From: Macrostomum hystrix | Lineage: Eukaryota > Platyhelminthes > Macrostomidae | Direction: 5' to 3' | NCBI GenBank assembly: GCA_950097015.1 | Contig: CATNEN010000038.1 | Coordinates: 31,830,501-31,894,500, forward strand | Length of the DNA stretch: 64,000 nt | Shown here: piece after piece, positions 22,292 through 34,374 of the stretch | Layout of the letters: each line of letters begins with the position of its first letter | Position numbering within the stretch: the first letter of the stretch is position 1 | The notes under the pieces: model-generated | Databases searched by the model: none | What the model saw: only the letters and a program-made list of their open reading frames with translations | What the model was told of the DNA's origin: nothing | Program-made: the position numbers and the translations under genes

Positions 22292-24329
22292 ATGGCAAAG
22301 GCTCGCGCTAAATTCGACAAAATGTGGCGACTCTGGTACGCCATCCTAGTACTGGCTCTGCACGCCTTCCTATTGTATTCGGCCTTTCAAAGATACGCTT
22401 CTTTTAGGAGCAAAGCGTTGCGAGAACAGTGGGACATGAGCCCGATGAATTTCTACCTGGCCATGATGATCTTGGCTGCATTCCTGCTGCCATTCTTTAT
22501 GTACGCAGCTCTGGTCAAGACGGTCAACTACGCGGAGGACGGCGTTCAGGTTGGTCGCGATCGAGACTGCCTTCGGGTGGCCATCGCCGAGACAAGCAGC
22601 TCTGGCGGTGTCGCATCCGGCCAGCAGCAAGCCACGATTGGCACCTGTATGAGACGGTTGAGGCGGCATTTTATGCCGTACACCTGCGTACTGCACGTCC
22701 TGATGGCCTTCTGCCTGCTGATTCCGATGCCAGTGCTGGAAGCAGCCGAGATTCACTATGCTAAGCGACCCGTCGGTGAGTAGCCTTTACTCCGCTCCCT
22801 TCATTTTAAATCCGCTCCCTTCATGTAAAATCCGCTCCCTTCATGTGAAATCCGCTCCCTTCATGTAAAATCCGCTCCCTTCATGTGAAATCCGCTCCCT
22901 TCATGTAAAATCCGCTCCCTTCATGTGAAATCCGCTCCCTTCTTATAAAATCCGCTCCCTTCATGTGAAATCCGCTCCCTTCATGTGAAATCCGTGCCCT
23001 TCATTTGAAATCCGCTCCCTTCATATAAAATCCGCTCCCTTCATGTGAAATCCGCTCCCTTCAGTGAAATTCGCCCCTCCTTATAATCGGCCCCTCTCAA
23101 GAATCCGCTCTCCAAAGAATCCGCTCCACCTTAGAATCCGCCCCTTCTTAGAATCCGCTCCTCCTTAGAATCCGCTCCTCCTTAGAATCCGCCCCTCCTT
23201 AGAATCCGCCAAACTTTGAATCCGGCCCTACTTAGAACCCGCCAAACTTTGAATCCGCTCCTCCTTAGAACCCGCTCCTCCTTAGAATCCGCCCCTCCTT
23301 AGAATCCGCTCCTCCTTAGAATCCGCCCCTCCTTAGAATCCGCTCCTCCTTAGAATCCGCTCCTCCTTAGAATCCGCCCCTCCTTAGAATCCGCTCCTCC
23401 TTAGAATCCGCCCCTCCTTAAACCCGCTCCTCCTTAGAATCCGCCCCTCCTTAGAATCCGCCCCTCCTTAAACCCGCTCCTCCTTAGAATCCGCCCCTCC
23501 TTAGAATCCGCCCCTCCTTAGAATCCGCTCCTCCTTAGAATCCGCCCCTCCTTAGAATCCGCTCCTCCTTAGAATCCGCTCCTCCTTAGAATCCGCCCCT
23601 CCTTAGAATCCGCTCCTCCTTAGAATCCGCCCCTCCTTAAACCCGCTCCTCCTTAGAATCCGCTCCTCCTTAGAATCCGCCCCTCCTTAGAATCCGCCCC
23701 TCCTTAGAATCCGCTCCTCCTTAGAATCCGCCCCTCCTTAGAACCCGCTCCTCCTTAGAATCCGCTCCTCCTTAGAATCCGCCCCTCCTTAGAATCCGCT
23801 CCTCCTTAGAATCCGCCCCTCTACCCGCCCGTCCTAAGAATCCGCCCCCGCCTAACTAAAAGGCTCTATTTTGTAAGTTCAGCTTGCATTAGCTTGCTAA
23901 TATTTAGATTGGCTCTATCGAACAGGAGGTCATGAGATAATCATTAGGTAACTCGCTTAAAAAGAATCTTCTAGTTTTACCATTGGCTATTTAGACGACC
24001 TCTAGCCCAGGTCGCAAATAAACTATATATTCAGATAAAGCTACAGGTAGGCATGCATGCAGCTATGCCATACTCGATAACCTTAGACAAATTCTTTAGG
24101 CCCCTAAAAGCGTAATGACGCATGAAATACTACTAGTAAAGTGATATATATATACAGACAAAATTATGACGCACGCTTTAAACATATAATTAAGGATTTA
24201 AACTAGCGCCTAATGCAGCATATAGTATAACAAAAAACTCGTTAGTAACAAATTGTAGCCAGGGGTAGTTACTAATTAAGCTTTCTTTATTATTTGCGAA
24301 CGAAAGGGGTTCGTAAATTAATGATCCAC

Positions 24330-24360
<31 letters not shown>

Positions 24361-27300
24361 TGCTGCTGCTGTTGCTGATTCTTACTCGAAGACTGGAAGC
24401 CAATGCTTGTCTTGGACGATTTCAAAGTTCAAAGCTAGAAATTAATTACAAAGCAACCATGTCACCATGTTTTTTGTTCGTTAAGTTTGTTTCCTTAGTT
24501 TTTATTGTTTGTGAAAGAAAAATCTTCTAGTTCTTGCGAGATCCAGGGTCCATGGACAATGAGGATGTTATTAAAGGGCCTAGATGTTTTATGAATCAAC
24601 CAAGGCCAAGGCTACCAAATATGAAGGGCGTCTAGTCTAACTAAACCTTCAAAGCATACAAAGGATGTAGTTTACGACCAGTTTTATAGCAGTTGTTGTG
24701 TGAAGGCATTCCGTTCACAGATAGCGCGCCTTAAAAAAATCAAAACCTTAAAGAATATGTTTAATAGTATGCTCGTACAATAAGGAGATTCAGGCATAAA
24801 TTTGATGAAGCTTTGACTATCTAGAGTTAGCTAAGTCTCATATTTCGTAAAAGCTTGCTTTTATTGCCCTTACGAGGACAATGTGGTAGGTTTCTCGTCG
24901 TTGGGCTTTGCTTAACAATTTTTTGGAGAAACAGCCTATAGCTTAGCAACAAAGGAAATCTGCATTCTTAACACGCTTAAAAAATCCCACAATTCTCCGT
25001 CTGTAATATCCGCCCCTCGTTAGAATCCGCTCCTCTTCAGAATCTGCACCACTTCGGAATCCGCCCCTCCTTAGAATCCGCTCCTCTTCAGAATCCGCTC
25101 CTCTTCAGAATCCGCACCACTTCGGAATCCGCCCCTCCTTAGAATCCGCTCCTCTTCAGAATCCGCACCACTTCAGAATCCGCTCCTCTTCAGAATCCGC
25201 CCCTCTTTAGAATCCGCTCCACTTCAGAACCCGCTCCACTTCAGAATCCGCTCCACTTCAGAATCCGCTCCACTTCAGAATCCGCTCCACTTCAGAATCC
25301 GCTCCACTTCAGAACCCGCTCCACTTCAGAATCCGCTCCACTTCAGAATCCGCTCCACTTCAGAACCCGCTCCACTTCAGAACCCGCTCCACTTCAGAAC
25401 CCGCTCCACTTCAGAATCCGCTCCACTTCAGAACCCGCTCCACTTCAGAATCCGCTCCACTTCAGAATCCGCTCCACTTCAGAACCCGCTCCACTTCAGA
25501 ACCCGCTCCACTTCAGAACCCGCTCCACTTCAGAATCCGCTCCACTTCAGAATCCGCTCCACTTCAGAACCCGCTCCACTTCAGAATCCGCTCCACTTCA
25601 GAATCCGCTCCTCTTCAGAATCCGCTCCTCTTCAGAATCCGCTCCACTTCAGAATCCGCTCCTCTTCAGAATCCGCTCCTCTTCAGAATCCGCTCCTCTT
25701 CAGAATCCGCCCCTCCGTAGAATCCGCCCCTCTTCGGAACCGGCTCTTACATCCGCTCCTCTTAATAATTTCAGATATTTAGAAATAGTTTTTCCGTTTC
25801 GTCAGAAAATAATGTCTGAAAATTGTGTCTCTCGTTTTGGTCTAGAAGAAAAAAGACGAATTTAACACCGTAAAAATAGCCCCTATCATTATAACAAAGA
25901 GAATCGTATAACTAATCTAATGAGGGGATATACAGTCCAGCACAAATGAGTCGCAATTTGACCGTCTGCTCATTGTGTTATTGTTTGCTACAAGCCGCGC
26001 TTGCGAAATGGCAATCGTGTATGAAAATCCACACAGTCGGAGCCGTTGCTAAAAAAAGCGTAAATTAGTCATCGGGTGCATTATAACAAATGTTGCTAGC
26101 GGGTCGGAATTCGTCACGCAGCTTACTGACTAACCCCGGGGTAACAGCTGGAAAACAGGTCTAGATCGGAGGTCAGGCTGCTTTGGGATTTTTCAAATTT
26201 TTATCCTCCGCGAAAAAGCGTATACCTCAACGGTTGCCATTTGCGATCCGGCAAACTGATATTAACTGCATGGCAACAAAGACTTTGGCTAGAAATGCAC
26301 AGCTGCATTGCTTCAGTTCACCCAGCTGTTAAATGGGTACCAGCATCAGCTGGGTTAATTGAGGGTTGGGTGTGCCGTACCCCCAGTCCATGGACTGAAC
26401 AGCCGTACACGCTGCCCGTACACACACGCCGGCTGCGGCTGCGGCTGTGCTGTCGGCTGCTCATCTGGCCCAATCTGGCCCAATATTGTTAATATTTGTA
26501 ATTAACAAATTATACTTATTAAAGTACGCACCAGAATTATCATCGCTCCCATTTTCTAACCCATCGCAGAGGAAGTCTGGCGCACCAACTTGGACTTCAT
26601 TTATCGTCCGAGGGCCTCGGCAACCAACTCAGTCTGCCCGGAGGTGTTCAACCTCATGCTGGCGCTGGCCATCCTGCTGGTTCGCTACCCGTCAACCTTC
26701 TGGTTCTCCAACCGGGTCTTCGCCTTCATCTTCTCCGTGATTCTGTGCGCTTGCGGCCTGCACATTGTCCTATCCTACGAAGCCACCTCCGTCCTATTCA
26801 AAGCGTCAATGTCAAATGGCGCCGTGGCCCACGTGAACCTCCTGCCGCCGGCTATCATTGCGCTTCACTCAATCGGCGACCTGCTGCTAATGATCGCTAA
26901 CATCGCCTTCTTCGAGTTTGGCTACGCCCAGATGTTGGCCAACCTGCGCAAGTACCGACACTACCTGCAGCTTGAGGCCGCCTCGAGTGTCAGCGACCGC
27001 TCAATCAGCAGCTACAGCGACGAGACGCCCTGCTGGTTGAACTACGCTCCGCACCTAGCCGGCATCCTGCTGATGGTTATTGCCGTGCTGTGCAAGGCGC
27101 CGGTGCTGTGGGACTGGATTGGCCTGTATCGGACCCACCAGCAGCCCGCCATGCTTGCAGCTGTGGTGTCAGGCGGTATCTACCTGTGCCTGTGGATCGG
27201 TGTCTGGTTCCTTCTGGGCTTCAAAGCCAATTGGAAATTCAACATTCGACTAGAGCTGGAATTTCCCGGCAAGATTCACCAACAGCAGCAGCAGCAGCAG

Positions 27301-28344
27301 CGGCAGCAGCAGCAGCGATCCGACTCGGACTTCGGCAGCATGAAACGCAGTGGCAGCAACCAGTACATGTACCTGCAGTCCAGAAGCAACGGCGAAGCCA
27401 TTTCTATGATCCCAACGATCTCCGAGCAGGTGGACATTGCTAGCGAAAACTCGTACACAGTCGGCCTGGTCGGCGGCGGAGGCGGCAGTACCTTGGAGCG
27501 ACAGCAGCCCAGCGGCCTCGTCAAGTACCAGCAGATGCGCCGCAGCTCAACCCAGAGCAGCGCCTCCCAGTTCAGCGGCGGCGGCAGCCTTCGGCGAAAC
27601 GCGTCCACGGCATCGCGTCGCGGCGGTGGCAGCGTCGTCAGCGGCATTGTCGGCGGCCCGATGGCCTCCACAATCGGTGGCAACCGCGTGACCTTCAAGG
27701 ACACGGTGCACGAAGCTATACCCGGCTCGCCAAACGCGTCGTCGTCTGACAGCGGCATCGATTCCAGCAGGTTGGCGGCGGGCATCCAGATGTCTTCAAT
27801 CGATGATCCCTATGCCAGGGTCAACAAGCCCCATCAGCTGCAGCAGCAGCAGCAGCAGCAGATGCCGAACAGGGCACCGAGTCGTCAGAGTAACTACGAC
27901 GACTACCAGATGTTCGGCTCGCTGTTTAACCAGCATCAGCAGCAGCAGGCGCCGCCGCTACCGCCGCACCATCATCAGCAGATGGTGCCCGAGAGGGAAT
28001 ACTACACCAGACAGGAGCTTCAGGAAATCGTTGGCCATAGCAACAGCCATAGCGACATCTACGGTCGACTGGGCGGCGGAATTGGCGACTTCGATCCGTA
28101 CGGCACCTCCGCACTGTACACTCACCACGAGGCGCCCGAATTTCAGCAGCAGCAGCAGCAGCAGCAGCAGCCGGATATTCTGCTGAGTAAGAGTCCCTAC
28201 AACAGCTTAGGTCGTCAGGCGGCATCTAAAATGAGCAGCGGTGGCTTGGTTGAGCACACTTATCGAGGCTCCTACAGCTCACTGCCAGCTCCTCCTATTG
28301 CTGAATTAGCCGATCACGTTGACGGCTTATGCAGCCAGGTGTGA
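22292..28344 (+). CDS. Eight-TM membrane protein, tincar-like
   Basis: Two exons: 22292-22775 and 26570-28344. The donor (GTCG, then GTGAGT) and acceptor (ATCGCAG) rebuild a split GAG codon, so the phase agrees. The product is about 752 residues. Eight hydrophobic segments are visible: LWYAILVLALHAFLLY, MMILAAFLLPFFMYAALV, CVLHVLMAFCLLIPM, FNLMLALAILLV, FIFSVILCACGLHIVL, LLLMIANIAFFEFGY, GILLMVIAVLCKAPVLW and GGIYLCLWIGVWFLLGF, followed by KANWKFNIRLE. The 280-residue cytoplasmic-type tail is low complexity with four glutamine runs, serine-rich and glycine-rich parts. The number and order of segments resemble tincar, an eight-TM protein known from Drosophila heart and eye development. I recall the family only in outline, so the name is tentative while the membrane topology is clear. 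Stop TGA at 28342-28344. Confidence 0.7.
22786..23075 (+). repeat. 20-bp minisatellite in the tincar-like intron
   Basis: About 14 copies of TCCGCTCCCTTCATGTGAAA, beginning about ten bases after the splice donor at 22776. Confidence 0.92.
23076..23860 (+). repeat. 17-bp minisatellite in the tincar-like intron
   Basis: About 46 copies of AGAATCCGCTCCTCCTT, with CCGCCCC and AAACCCGC variants. Shares the TCCGCTCC core with the preceding array. Confidence 0.92.
24331..24380 (+). repeat. CTG trinucleotide run in the intron
   Basis: Imperfect (CTG)n of about 16 units with CTT and GTT interruptions, in the unique middle of the intron. It reads as polyleucine or polyglutamine by chance; no gene supported around it. 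Confidence 0.8.
25005..25765 (+). repeat. 17-bp minisatellite, second block in the same intron
   Basis: About 44 copies of AGAATCCGCTCCACTTC with CTCTTC and AACCCGC variants. Related to the array at 23076 but separated from it by 1.1 kb of non-repetitive DNA. Confidence 0.92.
26284..26500 (+). mobile_element. SINE (family A), 5'-truncated copy
   Basis: Shares TGCATTGCTTCAGTTCACCC, GGGTACCAGCATCAGCTGGG and AGTCCATGGACTGAACAGCC with the reverse-strand copies at 33024-33232 and 34060-34374, but lacks their tRNA-like head. Such 5' truncation is typical of target-primed reverse transcription. It lies just before the second exon of the tincar-like gene. Confidence 0.7.
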
Positions 28345-30363
28345 ACATTGCGACACAATTGTAAAATCCTTCTGAGTTGGCAAAGAAACACTGTTTTCTA
28401 TTATTTCTTATAGTCGAGATGTTCATAATTTATTGTTAATTATATTTCATAATCGTACCTGTTATTAAGCTGCGAGTAGTTAACGTACTCGTGATTTGAC
28501 TTTATAGCGATTCAATTGGCATTTTTCTGACCAAGTAACGAATGCGACATTACGATTTTTCCTTTATCCTTATTATTTATATGTGGGATCGTTGCATCAA
28601 AAATTATGCTACACTTGATCTATTTCATCTACCAAAACACTCGCTTGACTCTCGCTTTAAGCCTTGGGCACCTGATTAGGTGCAATATCTGTATATTTCA
28701 TTAGCTTTCTTCTTTACTTAAACAAATAAATCTAGGTCCATTTGCTTGTACTCTTTTAGTCCAATCTGTAACAATTGTTCTTTCATTATCATTTATGTAC
28801 GTAAAATTATTGCTTTAGTTCATAAAATGAGAATATATTGTGAAACTTGTTATTATTCATTAGTTTCTACATGTACACAACTAAAGGCTTTTAAATAATT
28901 AAACACAACATTTCTTTATTAGCTTTTCTGTGCTTTTTAAAGCTACTAAAAATATTTCTCTGCTTTGTAATTGTCGATCCATAGGCTGAACCGAAACCTA
29001 GCTCTATGCAACAGTAAATAGTTTTTTTATCACGTTGTCTTAACGATTTAATTTCTTTGTCACCGTATTTTAGAACATGTTCTATAGTTTATGTTGAAAG
29101 TGTGACTTGTTTATTGCGACTGAAAATAAATAAATTATAAACTGATTGATTATGAAAACCTAGTAATAATTGAATTCTGGCAAGATTAAAGACTTCTCGA
29201 TAATTTTCTTGTTTTGAATCACATTTTTAACAAACCATTTTTGTCTAGTGGAAGAACCCTCTAAGTATTCCTCGAGTTTTTTTATTATTTTGAATCGCAT
29301 TTATAACAAACCATTTTTGTCTAGTGGAAGACCCACTAATTATTATCAGAAACGACCTTATATTAACTTCTAACTAGTCAATATATTTTTCTCGTTTGTT
29401 GAAGCATGTACATGTTGATTTATCGAAAGTGAAATGAACATTTATTGTTTCATTGGCCTTCAAGGGTTCGTTTTGTGAAGCGAATGCTTACAAGTGTTAC
29501 AACAATTACTACTAATTAGTTCGAGCAATTCAATTTACAAAGGAGTATTTTTGTAGCCAAGTGTCGAAAAGCAACCGTAGAAGTGAAGCCATGAAATACA
29601 GATTTCCGACCGGCCCGAATGGGTAATTAGGTTTATAGTTATAACTATATGTAGCAGTTAAAAATTAAAAGATTATATATCAAATCCTGTTTCTGGACAC
29701 GACATAAATTTCAAAATGCGTAGCCAAATTATTTTACTATATAACAAAGCATCGTACATACGTACAGTAAACGTAGATTTATTTACAAAATAATTTTGTT
29801 ATTTGCAATGCCTCGATAGTAACTCCATAGGCATTAGCGAAACTAAACCACGGTTCAGTTAGTCGACTTTTTTATCAGTATACAAGCTGATAAAGATTGC
29901 TATACTTTTGGGTGTGGCATCCTCATATATAATCCCTTGCAGTAAGCTCCAAGATGAAATATACTGTTCAAAATATGTGGTTTAGTAGCTGCATGGTGGG
30001 GTCGCAATAGATGAAAAAAATTTAAACTACATTATGGCTTACCATATGAGAGTAACTACGTTGAGATCAAAATATTTGTTTTTCGATCTTATTGAGGAAA
30101 TTATCTAAGTTTTGCATTAGGCTACAGCTTAAATTTTTGTGATTATGAGAGATTAAAGAGCAGAGAGAGGGAGAGAGGAGAGAGGAAGAGGAGAGTGGTA
30201 GAGGGGAGAGAGTGAGAGGAGATCGGATATGGGATATAGAGGGTAAGAAAGGTTTTCTAACGAGTTTAACATATCGGAGAAGCAGTTAAAATGCTGTGTT
30301 TGTCTAACTTTCATGCCGCAATCAAGGACAATTGAAGAGTACATAACAAATCATGATTTAAAT
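28345..30363. other. 3' UTR of the tincar-like gene and AT-rich spacer
   Basis: No gene supported. AATAAA at 28725-28730 and at 29125-29130 are candidate transcript ends. Two direct repeats of about 45 bp sharing AACAAACCATTTTTGTCTAG sit about 70 bp apart near 29215-29335. A short GA-rich tract lies at 30150-30245. Confidence 0.5.
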
Positions 30364-30440
30364 CAGGGGTAGGCAAACTTCTTTTTGCTGGCGGGCCAAA
30401 GAGAGAACCTAAAAGACGACAGCGGGCCGCATTGACTGTA
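30364..30440 (+). mobile_element. hAT-like terminal fragment
   Basis: CAGGGGTAGGCAAACTT followed by GGCGGGCCAAAG and GCGGGCCGCATTG resembles the terminal inverted repeat and subterminal region of hAT elements. No matching inverted end was found downstream, so it may be a solo end or a coincidence. Confidence 0.4.
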
Positions 30441-30447
30441 TAAATAA

Positions 30448-30642
30448 GAGATAGGGGAGAGATTAGACACGGGAGAGATTAGACACGGGAGAGATTAGAC
30501 ACGGGAGAGATTAGACACGGGAGAGATTAGACACGGGAGAGATTAGACACGGGAGAGATTAGACACGGGAGAGATTAGACACGGGAGAGATTAGACACGG
30601 GAGAGATTAGACACGGGAGAGATTAGACACGGGAGAGATTGT
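30448..30642 (+). repeat. 16-bp minisatellite, about 12 identical copies
   Basis: GGGAGAGATTAGACAC repeated about 12 times without visible change, starting right after the hAT-like end. Confidence 0.93.
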
Positions 30643-31204
30643 CTATTAACAATTTTAACAAATCTTAGCGAATTGGCGGAATTGATTGACAGGCAAGTAA
30701 TTACAGACGGGGCAAATTGTGCATAGTAACTAACTAGCATAGAAAAAATCTAAAAAAAATGCCTTAGCAACACATCTGCTAGCAATGTTTTCAGACTAAA
30801 AAATACGTGGGCGTCAGTGTTGTAGAGCGCATGTGCTCATGCATTGTGTCTCTTCTCTATAAATAAATTCCTTGCATTTACATGTACAGCTCTGCAATGT
30901 GTGAGTGCGTGACAGTTAAGCCATTAGTTAGAAAGAAAATGCATATTGTCTTCAGAGTACGGGTGGTGGTAGGGTAGGCTGTACCGCGTTGTGAGCTGCT
31001 CTGTTCCAGTTGAGCTCATAGTAAATGCACGCGCACTGCAATGTCACTCGATAAAGGCGTATGAGTCATCAGCTGCTCAAGGGTGAACAGGAAGGGAGAA
31101 CAATTTGAGCATACAGCCATGAGAGCAATGAGTTATGAGCTGTTACGCATTTTTATTTAGAGAAATAATGCACTCACATTGCGGTTACGGCTTTCCTGCA
31201 ACAA
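30643..31204. other. Unique spacer
   Basis: No gene, RNA or repeat recognised. Confidence 0.5.
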
Positions 31205-31672
31205 TATGAGATTGGGGAATAGAATCTGTGAGATTGGGGAATAGAATCTGTGATTGGAGAATAGAATCTGTGAGATTGGGGAATAGAATCTGTGAGATTG
31301 GGGAATAGAATCTGAGAGATTGGAGAATAGAATCTGTGAGATTGGGGAATAGAATCTGTGAGATTGGGGAATAGAATCTGTGACATCGGAGAATAGAATC
31401 TGTGATTGGGGAATAGAATCTGTGATTGGGGAATAGAATCTGTGATTGGAGAATAGAATCTGTGACATTGGAGAATAGAATCTGTGAGATTGGGGAATAG
31501 AATCTGTGAGATTGGAGAATAGAATCTGTGAGATTGGAGAATAGAATCTGTGAGATTGGGGAATAGAATCTGAGAGATTGGGGAATTGAATCTGAGATTG
31601 GGGAATAGAATCTGTGAGATTGGAGAATAGAATCTGTGAGATTGGGCAATAGAATCTGTGAGATTGGGGAGT
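31205..31672 (+). repeat. 22-bp minisatellite
   Basis: About 22 copies of GATTGGGGAATAGAATCTGT preceded in most copies by GA (22 bp; 20 bp when absent). GATTGGAGAAT variants occur. Open frames on the minus strand are by-products. Confidence 0.92.
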
Positions 31673-32303
31673 TTATTTTCTAGACTAGGTAGACATAAGT
31701 TTTACGTTTTCTGTTCTGCACTTTCAGTCTTTAATTTTCCTCCTGATTCTATCGGAGGGTGTCAATCCTTTGCCAATTTGTTAGCCAATCAAATGTTGCT
31801 TCTTTGGCATGTGGTGTCCTTATCGGTGCTTTGTAATCGCTCACTTCAAACAATTCTCCTAAAACTTTCTCTCCCTAGTCTTCTCCTAGGGGAAATTAAA
31901 GAGCGGGAAAGGTCATGTCCATTGACGTCTGTGATGTGTGAATTCTGTGGATAATGCCCTCAGGTAGGCTTCTAGATTTATCTGCAGGAACTGCTGGAAC
32001 GTGATAATTATTCTGACAGCTAAAAGCTTAGGGCCAGGCAATTTGTAGGCATTGTCGGAAATGCCATCAATGTACAGTCGCAAATTCAGTGCAAAACCTA
32101 GCTGCCCTATATTGTTCTGTTCGGGCGCTTATCGGATCGAATGTCGAGTGCCTGCTGCGTCGAACAAGCAATGGGTTTAAATCGATTTTAAATGTGGTAA
32201 AAGTATGAACAGCTTTGTTCTCTAATTATTCTACTGTTAGTAGGATGGATCAAATACGAAAAACTCATGAATAAAATTACTGTAAACTCTTGACTTACCT
32301 TAC
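31673..32303. other. Unique spacer before the tRNA gene
   Basis: A 98-codon open frame at 31658-31954 has no recognisable features; otherwise nothing seen. Confidence 0.4.
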
Positions 32304-32375
32304 GGGGGTATAGCTCAGTGGTAGAGCATTCGACTGCAGATCGAGAGGTCCTTGGTTCAAATCCGAGTACCCCCT
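32304..32375 (+). tRNA. tRNA-Cys (GCA)
   Basis: A full cloverleaf of 72 nt. Acceptor stem GGGGGTA pairs with TACCCCC; D arm GCTC...GAGC; anticodon stem TTCGA with TCGAG (one T-G pair); loop CTGCAGA giving anticodon GCA; T arm CTTGG with CCGAG around TTCAAAT; discriminator T. The A box (TAGCTCAGTGG) and B box (GGTTCAAATCC) are intact. No intron and no encoded CCA. Looks functional. Confidence 0.95.
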
Positions 32376-32380
32376 CTGAA

Positions 32381-32385
32381 TTTTT
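32381..32385 (+). terminator. Pol III terminator of tRNA-Cys
   Basis: TTTTT run five bases after the mature 3' end. Confidence 0.75.
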
Positions 32386-33023
32386 GTCTCGAAGTTAGTG
32401 GTTTTTTTTGCTTCACATTCATATTATATTAAACGTGAATTAATTCCGATCCAAAACTGTTAGTAAAATTGACACACTTAACATTCGACTGAACGCTATC
32501 CACAGTTTTAGTATCAACGCTTTCTTAAACGGTAGATTAAACTAATTCTGTCAAGGTAGTCTAAAACTCATCGACAATGCAAAAAACTTATCATTTCCAT
32601 TCGAATCTATTCGAAACATTTAAAATGCATCTGTTTATATAAATTCGTATCAAATTTATCAGTTCTAAATTGCATTTTCAGAAGGAATTTCATGATTCTT
32701 ATTCTATATTTAAACTGTAAAGATAAAGTTTAACAATTCGCACGCTTGATACTACTGACAGTTCAAACAAGTGCAGTATGTTTGCTGATAATTAAACCGT
32801 TTAGAACAATTTCCGAGGAAAAAAAATTTAGGGATCATAATAAAATGTTTTTACAAGTTTCTGTGTTCTAGACAGGACACTCCGAATAGCTCACATGCCA
32901 GCTCCAAAGTTTAATTGCTAGGACTCGCCGATATGTATCGAAAAAAAATTTCCGACAAAATGCACGGCAGAAAATAATATTATGAGGAAAAGTTTTTTAT
33001 ATACGAGATAAAAAGAAAGTTAG
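32386..33023. other. AT-rich spacer
   Basis: Nothing recognised. Confidence 0.5.
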
Positions 33024-33232
33024 TCCATGGACTGGGGGGACGCCACACCCACCTTCAATTATCCCAGCTAATGCTGGTACCCATTTAACAGCTAATGGTG
33101 AACTGAAGCAATGCAGAGTTAGGTGCCTTGCTAAAGGACACAAAGTGTTTCAGTGGATATCGCGAATCGAACCCCCGACCTTAAAGTCGTGAGTCCAACG
33201 CCCTAACCACTAGGCTACAAACTCTGTACGAA
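33024..33232 (-). mobile_element. tRNA-derived SINE (family A), head-containing copy
   Basis: On the minus strand the head reads GAGTTTGTAGCCTAGTGG and GGGGGTTCGATTCGCGAT, which fit the Pol III A and B boxes. The body contains GGGTACCAGCATTAGCTGGG and ends in the palindrome AGTCCATGGACT. Shorter 3' end than the copy at 34060. Confidence 0.75.
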
Positions 33233-33545
33233 GTACATCAAAGTGCATCATAATGTACAAAGTACAGTCTCTCTTGCAGTGATTGCTTCTGCCATGATTA
33301 AGAGGCCCTATACGTACCCTTGGCCTCGCCAAATAGCTTTTACATATTTTCTATGAGATTATCTATAGAAGGCCACTTGTTGTTCAGTGCAAACTTGCAG
33401 CTCTGGTGTGTCTTCCACTAGATGGGGAAAATTTTGGATGCCATCTTGCTGGGTTTCTCGTCGGCGAGCCGACAAAAATTGACAAAATGAACTTCTAGAA
33501 GGACCAAGCTTTGCTAGTCTGATTGCACTTTTCGCTGTCCTGAAT

Positions 33546-33551
33546 CGCCCA

Positions 33552-33613
<62 letters not shown>
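33546..33613 (+). repeat. (TGTC)n microsatellite
   Basis: About 16 uninterrupted TGTC units after one TGTT. Confidence 0.95.
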
Positions 33614-34059
33614 TCAAGCTGTAGAATTCCTAGAAAAGCTATATTATATGCATATTTTTGGCAAACCTGTGGACCCAATCAATAACAGCAGCAGCAGCTG
33701 ACATAAGAAACTATGGGAGAAAAATTCTTCAGGCACGCATGCGGAAAGAAAATTGGCTGCACAAGAGAGAGAAACTTGTGATTCAGCAGCAGCAGCGGCA
33801 GCGGCAGCAACAACTTACTTTTAATCTGTAGTTGCAGTTGGGATCTAAAAAGAACCATCGTACAAAGATAAGCCGACTAAAGATGAAATAGAAGGCAAAA
33901 CAGGTGATGCCAGATTACCTGAATTATTACATTTCTTCGCCATAATGAAGCATGAGGAATACAGAAGTCTAGAGACACATGGCCGTAATAACTAGGTAAT
34001 TATCTAGATCTATAGAAAGACAAATTACCTAGATAAGTAGGAAATTATCTAGATGTAGA

Positions 34060-34374
34060 ATAATTATAATTATAATTAATTGCACATGCCCCGATTGGGC
34101 CAGATGTGCAGCCGACAGCACAGCCGCAGCTATTGCGCGGCGCACTTGAAGGCCGCGTACGGCTGTTCAGTCCATGGACTGGGGAGGACGCCACACCCAC
34201 CTTCAATTACCCCAGCTGATGCTGGTACCCGTTTAACAGCTGGGTGAACTGAAGCAATGCACAGTTAAGTGTCTTGCTAAAGGACATAAATAGTTCCAGT
34301 GGAGTCGGGAATCGAACCCCCGACCATCAAGTCGTGAGTCCGACGCTCTAACCACTAGGCTACAACCTCACTCG
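34060..34374 (-). mobile_element. tRNA-derived SINE (family A), longest copy
   Basis: Head (GTAGCCTAGTGGTTAGAGCG, GGGGGTTCGATTC), body, palindrome AGTCCATGGACT, then a GC-rich 3' part (GCTGTCGGCTGC, CATCTGGCCCAATC) and an AT tail of ATTATA units. About 315 bp and probably near full length. The interval 33233-34059 between the two SINEs holds the TGTC run and short CAG-rich stretches but no gene. Confidence 0.78.

Noticed and set aside
27276-27785. Genes antisense to or in alternative frames of the tincar-like tail
   Set aside because: GC-rich, low-complexity coding sequence opens other frames; they lack starts and any recognisable content.
33160-33232. Functional tRNA gene on the minus strand
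   Set aside because: A and B boxes are present but the acceptor stem does not pair and the segment continues into the body of a SINE that recurs at 34060.
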